From Taklimakanibacter sp050246735 (GTDB lineage: Bacteria; Pseudomonadota; Alphaproteobacteria; Rhizobiales; Aestuariivirgaceae): a stretch of 64,000 nucleotides of DNA. The notes under the pieces are model-generated. The model was not told where the DNA came from. It ran no database searches and saw only the letters and a program-made list of their open reading frames with translations. The stretch covers positions 124,001-188,000 of the forward strand of contig JBFWVM010000004.1 in NCBI GenBank assembly GCA_050246735.1. Reading direction: 5' to 3'. A program made the position numbers and the translations under genes. Positions 44,082 to 50,821 of the stretch are shown one piece after another; position 1 is the stretch's first letter; each line of letters opens with the position of its first letter.

Positions 44082-45406
44082 CAGGCCGAGAACCTCGCCA
44101 CGATGTCGGCGAGCGGCACATTGCTGCGCTCGCCGGTCTTGCGGTTCTTCACTTCCGCGACGCCGTCCTTCAGGCCGCGCGGGCCGATGACGACCTGCCA
44201 GGGCAATCCGATGAGGTCCATCACCTTGAACTTGCCGCCTGGGCGTTCGTCGGTATCGTCGTAAAGGACCTCGACCCCCGCGGCCGCAAGTCCCCGGTAG
44301 ACCGTCTCGCAGGCCCTGTCGGTCTCGGCGTCGCCCGCCTTGAGATTGATCAGGCCGAGCTTGAACGGCGCCACGGGCTCGGGCCAGACGATGCCGTTCT
44401 CGTCATGGCTCGCCTCGATGATCCCGCCCACCAGGCGCGACACGCCAATTCCATAGGATCCCGACTGCACCGGCACCTGCTTCCCGTCCGGTCCCTGGAC
44501 CAGACATCCCAGGGGCTCAGAATATTTGGTGCCGAAGAAGAAAATATGGCCGACCTCGATCCCGCGGCCGGTCAAGCGACGGGCCTCGGGCACGCGCTGC
44601 TCGAACTCCGCCTGGTCGTGCTTCTCGTCGGTCGCCGCATATTTGCTGGTGAAGTCGTCGACGAGCCTGGCGACCTTGCCGACATCGTCATAGTCCATGT
44701 CGAAATTGGTCCAGTCCATGTCGTAGAAATCGCGGTCGAAGAAGACGGCGCTCTCGCCGGTATCGGCGAGGATGAGGAATTCGTGGCTGTCCTTGCCGCC
44801 GATAGGACCGGTCTCGGCGCGCATCGGCACCGCCTTGAGCCCCATGCGGGCGAAGGTGCGCAGATAGGCGACGAACATCTTGTTGTAGGAGTGCTGGCCG
44901 GCCTCGCGGCTGACGTCGAACGAATAGGCATCCTTCATGAGGAATTCGCGGCCGCGCATGACGCCGAAGCGCGGACGCACCTCGTCGCGGAATTTCCACT
45001 GTATGTGATAGAGGTTGCGCGGCAGGTCCTTGTAGCTCTGGACGCCGGAGCGGAAGATGTCGGTGATCATCTCCTCGTTGGTCGGACCATAGAGCATGTC
45101 GCGGTCATGGCGGTCCCTGATGCGCAGCATCTCGGGACCATAGGCGTTGTAGCGGCCGGATTTCTTCCAGAGGTCGGCCGACTGGATGGTCGGCATCAGC
45201 ACCTCGATGGCGCCTGCCCGGTCCTGCTCCTCGCGCACGATCTGCTCGATCTTCTTGAGGACGCGGAAACCCAGCGGCAACCAGGAGTAGCTGCCGGCGG
45301 CTTCCTGTCTGATCATGCCGGCGCGCAGCATCAACCGGTGGGACGCGATCTCGGCCTCCTTCGGGTCGTCGCGCAGAATGGGCATGAAATATCGGGAAAT
45401 CCGCAT
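44081..45406 (-). CDS. proS: Prolyl-tRNA synthetase, short alphaproteobacterial form
   Basis: A 441-residue class II synthetase charging tRNA-Pro. Motif 2 region (FRDEVRPRFGVMRGREFLMKDAYSF) and motif 3 (SYGIGVSRLVGG) are present, with TNEE for proline recognition. It lacks the about 180-residue INS editing domain between motifs 2 and 3 found in E. coli ProS, which is normal for alphaproteobacteria. It lies between DUF1467 and lolC in the usual rhizobial order. Confidence 0.95.
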   Translation of the reverse strand: MRISRYFMPILRDDPKEAEIASHRLMLRAGMIRQEAAGSYSWLPLGFRVLKKIEQIVREEQDRAGAIEVLMPTIQSADLWKKSGRYNAYGPEMLRIRDRHDRDMLYGPTNEEMITDIFRSGVQSYKDLPRNLYHIQWKFRDEVRPRFGVMRGREFLMKDAYSFDVSREAGQHSYNKMFVAYLRTFARMGLKAVPMRAETGPIGGKDSHEFLILADTGESAVFFDRDFYDMDWTNFDMDYDDVGKVARLVDDFTSKYAATDEKHDQAEFEQRVPEARRLTGRGIEVGHIFFFGTKYSEPLGCLVQGPDGKQVPVQSGSYGIGVSRLVGGIIEASHDENGIVWPEPVAPFKLGLINLKAGDAETDRACETVYRGLAAAGVEVLYDDTDERPGGKFKVMDLIGLPWQVVIGPRGLKDGVAEVKNRKTGERSNVPLADIVARFSA

Positions 45407-45619
45407 GAAGAATCCTGTACGGGAAAAATCGGCGGCTCATTTGAAGCGAATCCGGCCGGAACTCAAGCGAATAGACAGGGCAGCGCGCCGGGGCCAAGGA
45501 GAGGCGGGAAATACCGTCCAGTAGAAATGTCTCCGCAATGGGAAATTGGGGTTGAAAATTTCGCCACGCTTCCGTCACATTTCACGTGACAGGACTGTGA
45601 AATATGGCTAGCGTCGCCT

Positions 45620-45776
45620 CCCAATAACGACAAGGACAAGGGCCAGAAGCCCAAGTCTGGGGAGGAGTCTTCCGGCGCGCCGTCACAAGGGCAGCAGCCG
45701 CCACAGGATCGGATCCTGGAGCGCAGTTGAAGACAGCACACTTGAGAGAAAGCAAGGCGAAAGCCTTGCTTTTTTT
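45620..45776 (+). ncRNA. Candidate small RNA opposite the proS-DUF1467 spacer
   Basis: The 368-base spacer between proS and DUF1467 (both minus strand) contains a strong plus-strand terminator with no plus-strand gene before it. Just upstream are GTGACA (45586-45591) and TAGCGT (45609-45614), 17 bases apart, a weak promoter pair that would start RNA near 45620. The roughly 157-base product would fold a CAGGATC/GATCCTG stem (45704-45718) before the terminator. Dyad symmetry GTCAC-N7-GTGAC and TTTCAC-N11-GTGAAA overlies the promoter, suggesting regulation. A short open frame without a normal start codon also crosses it, so a small protein is the alternative. The family is not identified. The rest of the spacer should contain the proS promoter. 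Confidence 0.5.
45751..45776 (+). terminator. Strong rho-independent terminator, plus strand
   Basis: AGCAAGGC and GCCTTGCT form a perfect eight-pair stem around a GAAA loop, followed at once by seven T on the plus strand. It abuts the DUF1467 stop, and on the minus strand it is followed only by TTTCTCTC, so it may also end that transcript weakly. Its polarity fits a plus-strand RNA. Confidence 0.85.
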
Positions 45777-46023
45777 ATATGCCGACCAGCGAGGACCAGC
45801 CCAGCCGGATCGCCAGGTAGAGGACCGCGAAGACGACCGCCGCCACCGCCGTCGTGATCAGCACTTTTCTCCCCATGTGATGATGCACCGGCGCGCCCGG
45901 CTCATTGCCTTCCAGCGTCGTCTCGCCGGCCTCATGCGCGTTCTTCACCCCCCACGGCAGGACGGTGAACAGCACGATCCACCAGATGACGAAATAGATC
46001 GCGATCGCCGTACCGATCGTCAT
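45775..46023 (-). CDS. DUF1467 family small membrane protein
   Basis: An 82-residue protein with two hydrophobic helices (about residues 5-25 and 54-76) separated by a polar loop containing GNEPGAPVHHHMGRK. Matches the DUF1467 pattern, a family of unknown function found next to mce and proS in Rhizobiales. Its ATG overlaps the mce stop by four bases. Confidence 0.88.
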   Translation of the reverse strand: MTIGTAIAIYFVIWWIVLFTVLPWGVKNAHEAGETTLEGNEPGAPVHHHMGRKVLITTAVAAVVFAVLYLAIRLGWSSLVGI

Positions 46024-46424
46024 GCCTGCTCGAGCTCCAGCAACGTGCCGGTGAAATCCTTGGGATGCAGGAACAGCACCGGCTTGCCATGTGCGCCGAT
46101 CCTGGGCTCGCCATCGCCCAGGATGCGGGCCCCTTGCGCCTTCAGCCGGTCGCGCGCGGCGATGATGTCGGCAACCTCGTAGCAGACATGATGGATGCCT
46201 CCGGACGGATTCCTGTCGAGGAAGCCCCTGATCGGCGAGTCATCGCCCAGAGGCTCGAGAAGCTCGATCTTGGTGTTGGGCAATTCCACGAACACCACCG
46301 TCACGCCGTGATCGGGCTCGGCCTGCCTGGCCGAGACCCTGGCGCCCAGAACATCGCGATAGGTCCTGATCCCCTGGTCGAGATCGGGCACGGCAATGGC
46401 AACATGGTTCAGGCGACCGAGCAT
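46020..46424 (-). CDS. mce: Methylmalonyl-CoA epimerase
   Basis: A 134-residue glyoxalase-fold enzyme interconverting the two methylmalonyl-CoA epimers in propionate breakdown. Metal ligands are visible as H7 in LNHVAIAVPDL, the second His in GGIHHVCYEV and the final Glu in LLELEQ. An AAGGA site supports the ATG at 46424; the longer frame upstream is not family-like. It is 77 bases from recO, whereas in rhizobia its upstream neighbours are normally rnj, birA and the nuo genes. Confidence 0.92.
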   Translation of the reverse strand: MLGRLNHVAIAVPDLDQGIRTYRDVLGARVSARQAEPDHGVTVVFVELPNTKIELLEPLGDDSPIRGFLDRNPSGGIHHVCYEVADIIAARDRLKAQGARILGDGEPRIGAHGKPVLFLHPKDFTGTLLELEQA

Positions 46425-46501
46425 GGAGGTTCCTTGTCGCAGACGGCGGAATGTATGGAGGCGGGGCGCCGCGATCAATGCGGCCTTTGCGCCCTTGCGG
46501 C

Positions 46502-47224
46502 TCAGCGGGCGTTCAGATGGGTCAGGATCCAGTGGCGGGATTCGGGGGCCATGACGCCGCGCGGGCCGAAGACGTGGCGCTCGAGGAAGAACCCGGTCAG
46601 CTTGAGCCCGTCCACCACATCGCCTTGTCCCGGCGTGCCGGCCTGGCCGCCTTTGAGGAAGCCCGGCAAGGCGAGCAGCCGGTCGCGATAGGCAAGGCCG
46701 GCGGCGCGGCTGACCGCCCTGCCCGTCCGGGGCGAGACATAGACGAGATCCTCGCTGGTGCCGGTCGCCGCGCAGCGGGCAAGATCGAGCCCGAAGCCCA
46801 GCTCATCGAGGAGACCCAGCTCCCAGCGTACCAGCAGCGCCGGCCAGGTATCGGCATCCGCGAGCGCATCGAGGACGACGCGCATCGCCTCATAGAGCCT
46901 CGGATGGGGCTCGCGCTCGGGCAGGAGCTGCGCCTCGGCGGTCAATGTCGTCAGGCCGGCGAGCTGCATCGCTTCGCCGATGAGAAGGCCCGCCTTGAGC
47001 TCGAGCGGCTCCAGCGCAAAGTTGCCGAGATGCTCTTCGAGACGGGCACGCCAGGTGGCCAGCACGATATTGCCCGGCTGCAGGACCGGACGCATCCGCC
47101 GCGACCGGCCGCCCCGCACCAGGCCCAGCGAGCGGCCGCGCGTCGCCGTCAGGATCTCGGCGATGGCGCTGCTCTCGCCATGGCGCTTGACGGCCAGAAC
47201 AATGCCCTCGTCTTTCCATTCCAT
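46502..47224 (-). CDS. recO: DNA repair protein RecO
   Basis: A 240-residue recombination mediator that loads RecA with RecR. The N-terminal OB-fold starts MEWKDEGIVLAVKRHGE, and the helical C-terminal part contains WELGLLDELGFGLDLARCA and a SRAAG segment. The single Cys and lack of a zinc cluster are usual in alphaproteobacterial RecO. It follows era by nine bases, the standard rnc-era-recO arrangement. Confidence 0.93.
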   Translation of the reverse strand: MEWKDEGIVLAVKRHGESSAIAEILTATRGRSLGLVRGGRSRRMRPVLQPGNIVLATWRARLEEHLGNFALEPLELKAGLLIGEAMQLAGLTTLTAEAQLLPEREPHPRLYEAMRVVLDALADADTWPALLVRWELGLLDELGFGLDLARCAATGTSEDLVYVSPRTGRAVSRAAGLAYRDRLLALPGFLKGGQAGTPGQGDVVDGLKLTGFFLERHVFGPRGVMAPESRHWILTHLNAR

Positions 47225-47233
47225 GGGACGGAC

Positions 47234-48130
47234 TTAATCCAGAAGCCCCATCGCGCGCAGGCGCTCCGGGTCCTTGGCCCAATTCTCGCGCACCTTGACG
47301 AAGAGAAAAAGATGCACCCGCCGCTCGAGCGCCTTTTCCAGCTCGAGCCGGGCGGCCTGGCCCAGCGCCTTGATCGTCTGGCCGCCCTTGCCGAGCACGA
47401 TCCTGCGCTGGCTCTCGCGCTCGACATAGATCACCTGGTCGATGCGCACCGAGCCGTCCTTGCGCTCTTCCCATTTCTCGGTCTCGACGGTCGAGGCATA
47501 GGGCAATTCCTCGTGCAGGCGCTCATAAAGCTTCTCGCGCGTCGTCTCGGCGGCGAGAAAGCGCATGGGCACGTCGGCGATCTGGTCCTCGGCATAGAGC
47601 CAGGGACCTTCCGGCATAAGGCCTGCGAGCCGCTCGCGCAGCCTGCCGACGCCGCTGCCGGTGAGCGCGCTGATCATGAACGTCTCGCGGAAGGCGAAGG
47701 TGTCGTTGAACCTCGCGGCGAGGTCGAGAAGCGTCTCGGGCTTGACGAGATCGATCTTGTTGAGGGCGAGGAAGGCGGCGATGCCGTTCTTCTTCAGGCC
47801 CCCGATGATCGTCATGACGTCGTCGTCGAGGCCGCGGCGCACGTCGCACAGCAATATGACCGCGTCGGCCTCGGCGGCCCCCGCCCAGGCGCCCTCGACC
47901 ATCGCTTCGTCGAGCCGCCGCTTCGGCTTGAAGATGCCCGGCGTGTCGACGAAGATCACCTGGCTCTCGCCGAGGACCACGATCGCCCGCAGCCGCGAGC
48001 GGGTCGTCTGGACCTTGTGCGACACGATCGCCACCTTGGCGCCCGCCAGCGCGTTGACCAGCGTCGACTTGCCGGCATTGGGCGCGCCGATGACGGCGCA
48101 GAAGCCGCAGCGCGTGCGCACCGCCGTCAC
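47234..48130 (-). CDS. era: GTPase Era
   Basis: A 298-residue ribosome-assembly GTPase. G1 is GAPNAGKS (residues 15-22), G3 is DTPGI, G4 is NKID and G5 is SALTG. A C-terminal KH domain contains the GKGGQTIKALGQ loop that binds the 16S rRNA 3' end. It starts with GTG, overlapping the rnc stop by four bases (GTGA). Confidence 0.96.
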   Translation of the reverse strand: MTAVRTRCGFCAVIGAPNAGKSTLVNALAGAKVAIVSHKVQTTRSRLRAIVVLGESQVIFVDTPGIFKPKRRLDEAMVEGAWAGAAEADAVILLCDVRRGLDDDVMTIIGGLKKNGIAAFLALNKIDLVKPETLLDLAARFNDTFAFRETFMISALTGSGVGRLRERLAGLMPEGPWLYAEDQIADVPMRFLAAETTREKLYERLHEELPYASTVETEKWEERKDGSVRIDQVIYVERESQRRIVLGKGGQTIKALGQAARLELEKALERRVHLFLFVKVRENWAKDPERLRAMGLLD

Positions 48131-48834
48131 TTGCGGATCTTTTCACGGCGCAGGAAGGTTTCCGCCGCGAGCTGCTCGCCGATGCGTTTCGATTGCGCGC
48201 TGGCGAGCACCTCGGAAAATCCTTCGACGGTGACGCCGATGGTGAAATGCGGCGAATGATCGGGCCCCTCGCGCGCGACGATGCGATAGGCCGGTATGGC
48301 CTTGGCGTGGCCGAGCGCCCATTCCTGCAGGAAGCTCTTGGCGTCCTTGACGAGCTTGGTGCGGTTGGAAAGCCGTCTCTCCCACAGCCGCATGATCAGG
48401 GCGCGCGCCGGCTCGAGCCCGCCGTCGAGATACATGGCGCCGAGGATGGCCTCGATGACGTCGCCCAGGATGAGGGTCTGGGTCGACAGCCCCTGCGCCC
48501 TCTCCTTGGGCCCGACGCGGATATGGTCGGCGATGCCGAGCTCGCGCGCGGCATCGGCGCAGGCCTCGGCGCGCACCAGCAGGCTGAAATTCTGGGCGAG
48601 CGCCCCTTCGGCCTTGCGCGGATTGCGGACGTAGAGCTCCTCGGCGATGACCAGCCCCAGGACCCTGTCGCCCAGGAACTCCAGCCGCTGGTAGGTGGTG
48701 TTGGTCTTGCCCTTGCGGCCGCTGCCATGGGTCAGCGCCGCCTTGAGGAGATCGCGGTTGCTGAAAGTATAGCCGAGGAGCGCCGCTATCTCCTGGAATT
48801 CCTGATCGGCAAAGCGCGTGCGATCGGTGGTCAC
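48127..48834 (-). CDS. rnc: Ribonuclease III
   Basis: A 235-residue double-strand RNA endonuclease for rRNA and mRNA processing. The catalytic signature RLEFLGDRVLG includes D56; a second acidic cluster is in LGDVIEAILGA, and the C-terminal half is a double-stranded RNA-binding domain. I place the start at the GTG at 48834, four bases after the lepB stop, because longer frames run into lepB and the length then fits the family. Confidence 0.94.
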   Translation of the reverse strand: MTTDRTRFADQEFQEIAALLGYTFSNRDLLKAALTHGSGRKGKTNTTYQRLEFLGDRVLGLVIAEELYVRNPRKAEGALAQNFSLLVRAEACADAARELGIADHIRVGPKERAQGLSTQTLILGDVIEAILGAMYLDGGLEPARALIMRLWERRLSNRTKLVKDAKSFLQEWALGHAKAIPAYRIVAREGPDHSPHFTIGVTVEGFSEVLASAQSKRIGEQLAAETFLRREKIRK

Positions 48835-48838
48835 GGCC

Positions 48839-49687
48839 TCAATCAACGAGATTGAAGAAGCGCAGCCAGCGTATCGAGGTCGGCCATTTCCAGATCTGCC
48901 AGAAGGCCGCGTCGGGCTCGATCGAGAAGAAGATGACATCGGCGCGGCCGACGAAGTTCTCGTAGGGCACGAAGCCCACCCCGCCGCCGGGGGCGTTCTG
49001 CGCGAAGCGGCTGTCGAGGGAATTGTCGCGATTGTCGCCCATCATGAAATAGTGGTCCGGGGGCACGACATATTCGCCGGTATTGTCGGCCGCTCCGTTG
49101 GAAACCTCGTCGAGGACGGTGTAGCTCACGCCGTTGGGCAGGGTCTCGACATATTGCGGGATCGGGGTTCCCCGTCCCGGCCCCACATCGTCCACGTAAT
49201 CGGCGATGCGCTGCTTCGGCACGGCGACCCCGTTGATGTACAGCACGCCGTTCTGCATCTGTATGTGGTCGCCCGGCAGGCCGATCACCCGCTTGATGTA
49301 GTCCGTCTCGTTGTCGCGCGGCAGCTTGAAGACCGCGACATCGCCGCGCTTGGGCTCGGCCGTCCAGACGAAGCGGCCGTCGACCGGGATGGGGCCGAAC
49401 TTGAACAGCTCGTTGCCGAAGAGATTCAGGCCGAAGTTGAAGGAGTATTTGCTGTAGCCATAGGATAGTTTGGAGACGAACAGATAGTCGCCGACCTTGA
49501 GCGTCGGATACATCGACTCCGAGGGAATATTGAACGGCTGGTAGAAGAACATGCGGACCGCGAAAGCGATCAGGAGGGCCTGAATGATGACCTTGATCGT
49601 GTCCCAGAACCCGTCCTCGGATTTCTTCCGGGCATCGCGCGCCGCCGCCGCCATATTATGATCTTTCATATGTTTCACAGTATCCAT
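48839..49687 (-). CDS. lepB: Signal peptidase I
   Basis: A 282-residue membrane protease removing signal peptides. One helix at about residues 32-48 is followed by the catalytic Ser S58 in PSESMYPTL and the base K132 in YIKRVIGLPGD. The later MGDNRDNSLDSR box is intact. Several ATGs cluster at the start (49687, 49669, 49654); the first is kept because the promoter candidate lies only 23-30 bases upstream of it, but the third is also possible. Confidence 0.94.
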   Translation of the reverse strand: MDTVKHMKDHNMAAAARDARKKSEDGFWDTIKVIIQALLIAFAVRMFFYQPFNIPSESMYPTLKVGDYLFVSKLSYGYSKYSFNFGLNLFGNELFKFGPIPVDGRFVWTAEPKRGDVAVFKLPRDNETDYIKRVIGLPGDHIQMQNGVLYINGVAVPKQRIADYVDDVGPGRGTPIPQYVETLPNGVSYTVLDEVSNGAADNTGEYVVPPDHYFMMGDNRDNSLDSRFAQNAPGGGVGFVPYENFVGRADVIFFSIEPDAAFWQIWKWPTSIRWLRFFNLVD

Positions 49688-49716
49688 GCCAGTCCGGGGC
49701 CGGCCCGTTCGTCCAG

Positions 49717-49745
49717 CCTATAATACGCATATATGACCGATTCAA
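49717..49745 (-). promoter_or_regulatory. Candidate promoter in front of lepB
   Basis: On the minus strand TTGAAT (-35) and TATAGG (-10) are 17 bases apart, placing a start near 49710. The 139-base acpS-lepB gap is otherwise featureless, so lepB-rnc-era-recO probably form a transcript that can start here. Confidence 0.5.
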
Positions 49746-49826
49746 CGGTAGGAAAGATTACATCCGGATACTGGCGAACCCCGCCCCGGACGCCGCCCGT
49801 CCCGGCCCATTGCAGCGGAAACTCCT

Positions 49827-50231
49827 TCACGCATCCACCGGCAGGGCCTCGATGATGACGAAAGCCTGGGCGTAAGGGAAATCATCCGTGATGGTGAGAT
49901 GGATCTGCGGCCTGTGTCCCTTGGGCACGAGGCTCGCCAGACGCTCTCCGGCGCCTCCCGTCAGCACCATCGTGGGCTTGCCCGACGGCTCGTTCACCAC
50001 GCCCAGGTCGCGCCAGAACACGCCCCGGTTGAAGCCGGTGCCCAGCGCCTTGGAGCAGGCTTCCTTGGCGGCATAGCGCTTGGCGTAGGAAGCGGCGCGC
50101 TCGGCCCGGCGGTCCGACTTGCGGCGCTCCGTCTCGGTGAACACCCGATTCGTGAACCGCTCGCCATAGCGCTCCAGCGTCCTGGCGATTCGCCTTATGT
50201 CGATCATGTCGTTGCCGAGGCCGATGATCAT
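49827..50231 (-). CDS. acpS: Holo-[acyl-carrier-protein] synthase
   Basis: A 134-residue phosphopantetheinyl transferase that activates acyl carrier protein. The Mg ligands D8 in GLGNDMIDI and E57 in AAKEACSKALG are in place. The ATG overlaps the pyrE stop by four bases. The pdxJ gene, which usually sits just before acpS in this cluster, is not present. Confidence 0.94.
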   Translation of the reverse strand: MIIGLGNDMIDIRRIARTLERYGERFTNRVFTETERRKSDRRAERAASYAKRYAAKEACSKALGTGFNRGVFWRDLGVVNEPSGKPTMVLTGGAGERLASLVPKGHRPQIHLTITDDFPYAQAFVIIEALPVDA

Positions 50232-50812
50232 TTGAGCCCTCGGCTGCCGGGCTTCACCGCCGGCAGGGCGGCGAGATCCGGCGGCAGGCCGTCGGCGGGA
50301 TAGGTCGGGACCTCGATGCTGGCCAGGGCCGCGAGCGGAACGCCGATCCGGGCCTTGCCGCCCGAGCGGTCGACGAGGCAGGCCGCACCCACCGTCCGGC
50401 CGCCCTCCGCATGGATGCCTTCGATGCATTCGCGCGAGGAAAGGCCCGTGGTCACGATATCCTCGACCATGAGGACGCGGGCCCCCCGGTCGACGGAGAA
50501 GCCGCGGCGCAGCGCGAGCCTGCCGTCGACCCGCTCGAAGAAGATGGAGGCGACACCCAATTGCCGCGCCATCTCATAGCCGACGACGACGCCGCCCATG
50601 GCCGGAGAGGCGACGAGGTCGATGCCTTCGCCGATCTCGGCCTTCACCTTGCCGGCGAGAACGGCGCACAGGCGGGCGGCGCGCGCCGGATCCATCAGGA
50701 CGCGGGCGCATTGCAGATAGCGCGGGCTGTGCAGCCCCGAAGTCAGAATGAAATGGCCCTCGAGCAAGGCGCCCGCCGCCCTGAACTCCGCCAGAACCTC
50801 GTCATTGGTCAT
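50228..50812 (-). CDS. pyrE: Orotate phosphoribosyltransferase
   Basis: A 194-residue enzyme of pyrimidine synthesis. The PRPP-binding motif VEDIVTTG is at residues 116-123, preceded by the GIDLVASPAMGG segment. The C-terminal region ending in PAVKPGSRG fits the shorter alphaproteobacterial type. It begins nine bases after the rsh stop and overlaps acpS by four bases. Confidence 0.94.
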   Translation of the reverse strand: MTNDEVLAEFRAAGALLEGHFILTSGLHSPRYLQCARVLMDPARAARLCAVLAGKVKAEIGEGIDLVASPAMGGVVVGYEMARQLGVASIFFERVDGRLALRRGFSVDRGARVLMVEDIVTTGLSSRECIEGIHAEGGRTVGAACLVDRSGGKARIGVPLAALASIEVPTYPADGLPPDLAALPAVKPGSRGLK

Positions 50813-50821
50813 GCCTGTTTC

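Noticed and set aside
44081..45406. Short ProS without the INS editing domain as a deletion
   Set aside because: The short form of about 440 residues is normal in alphaproteobacteria.
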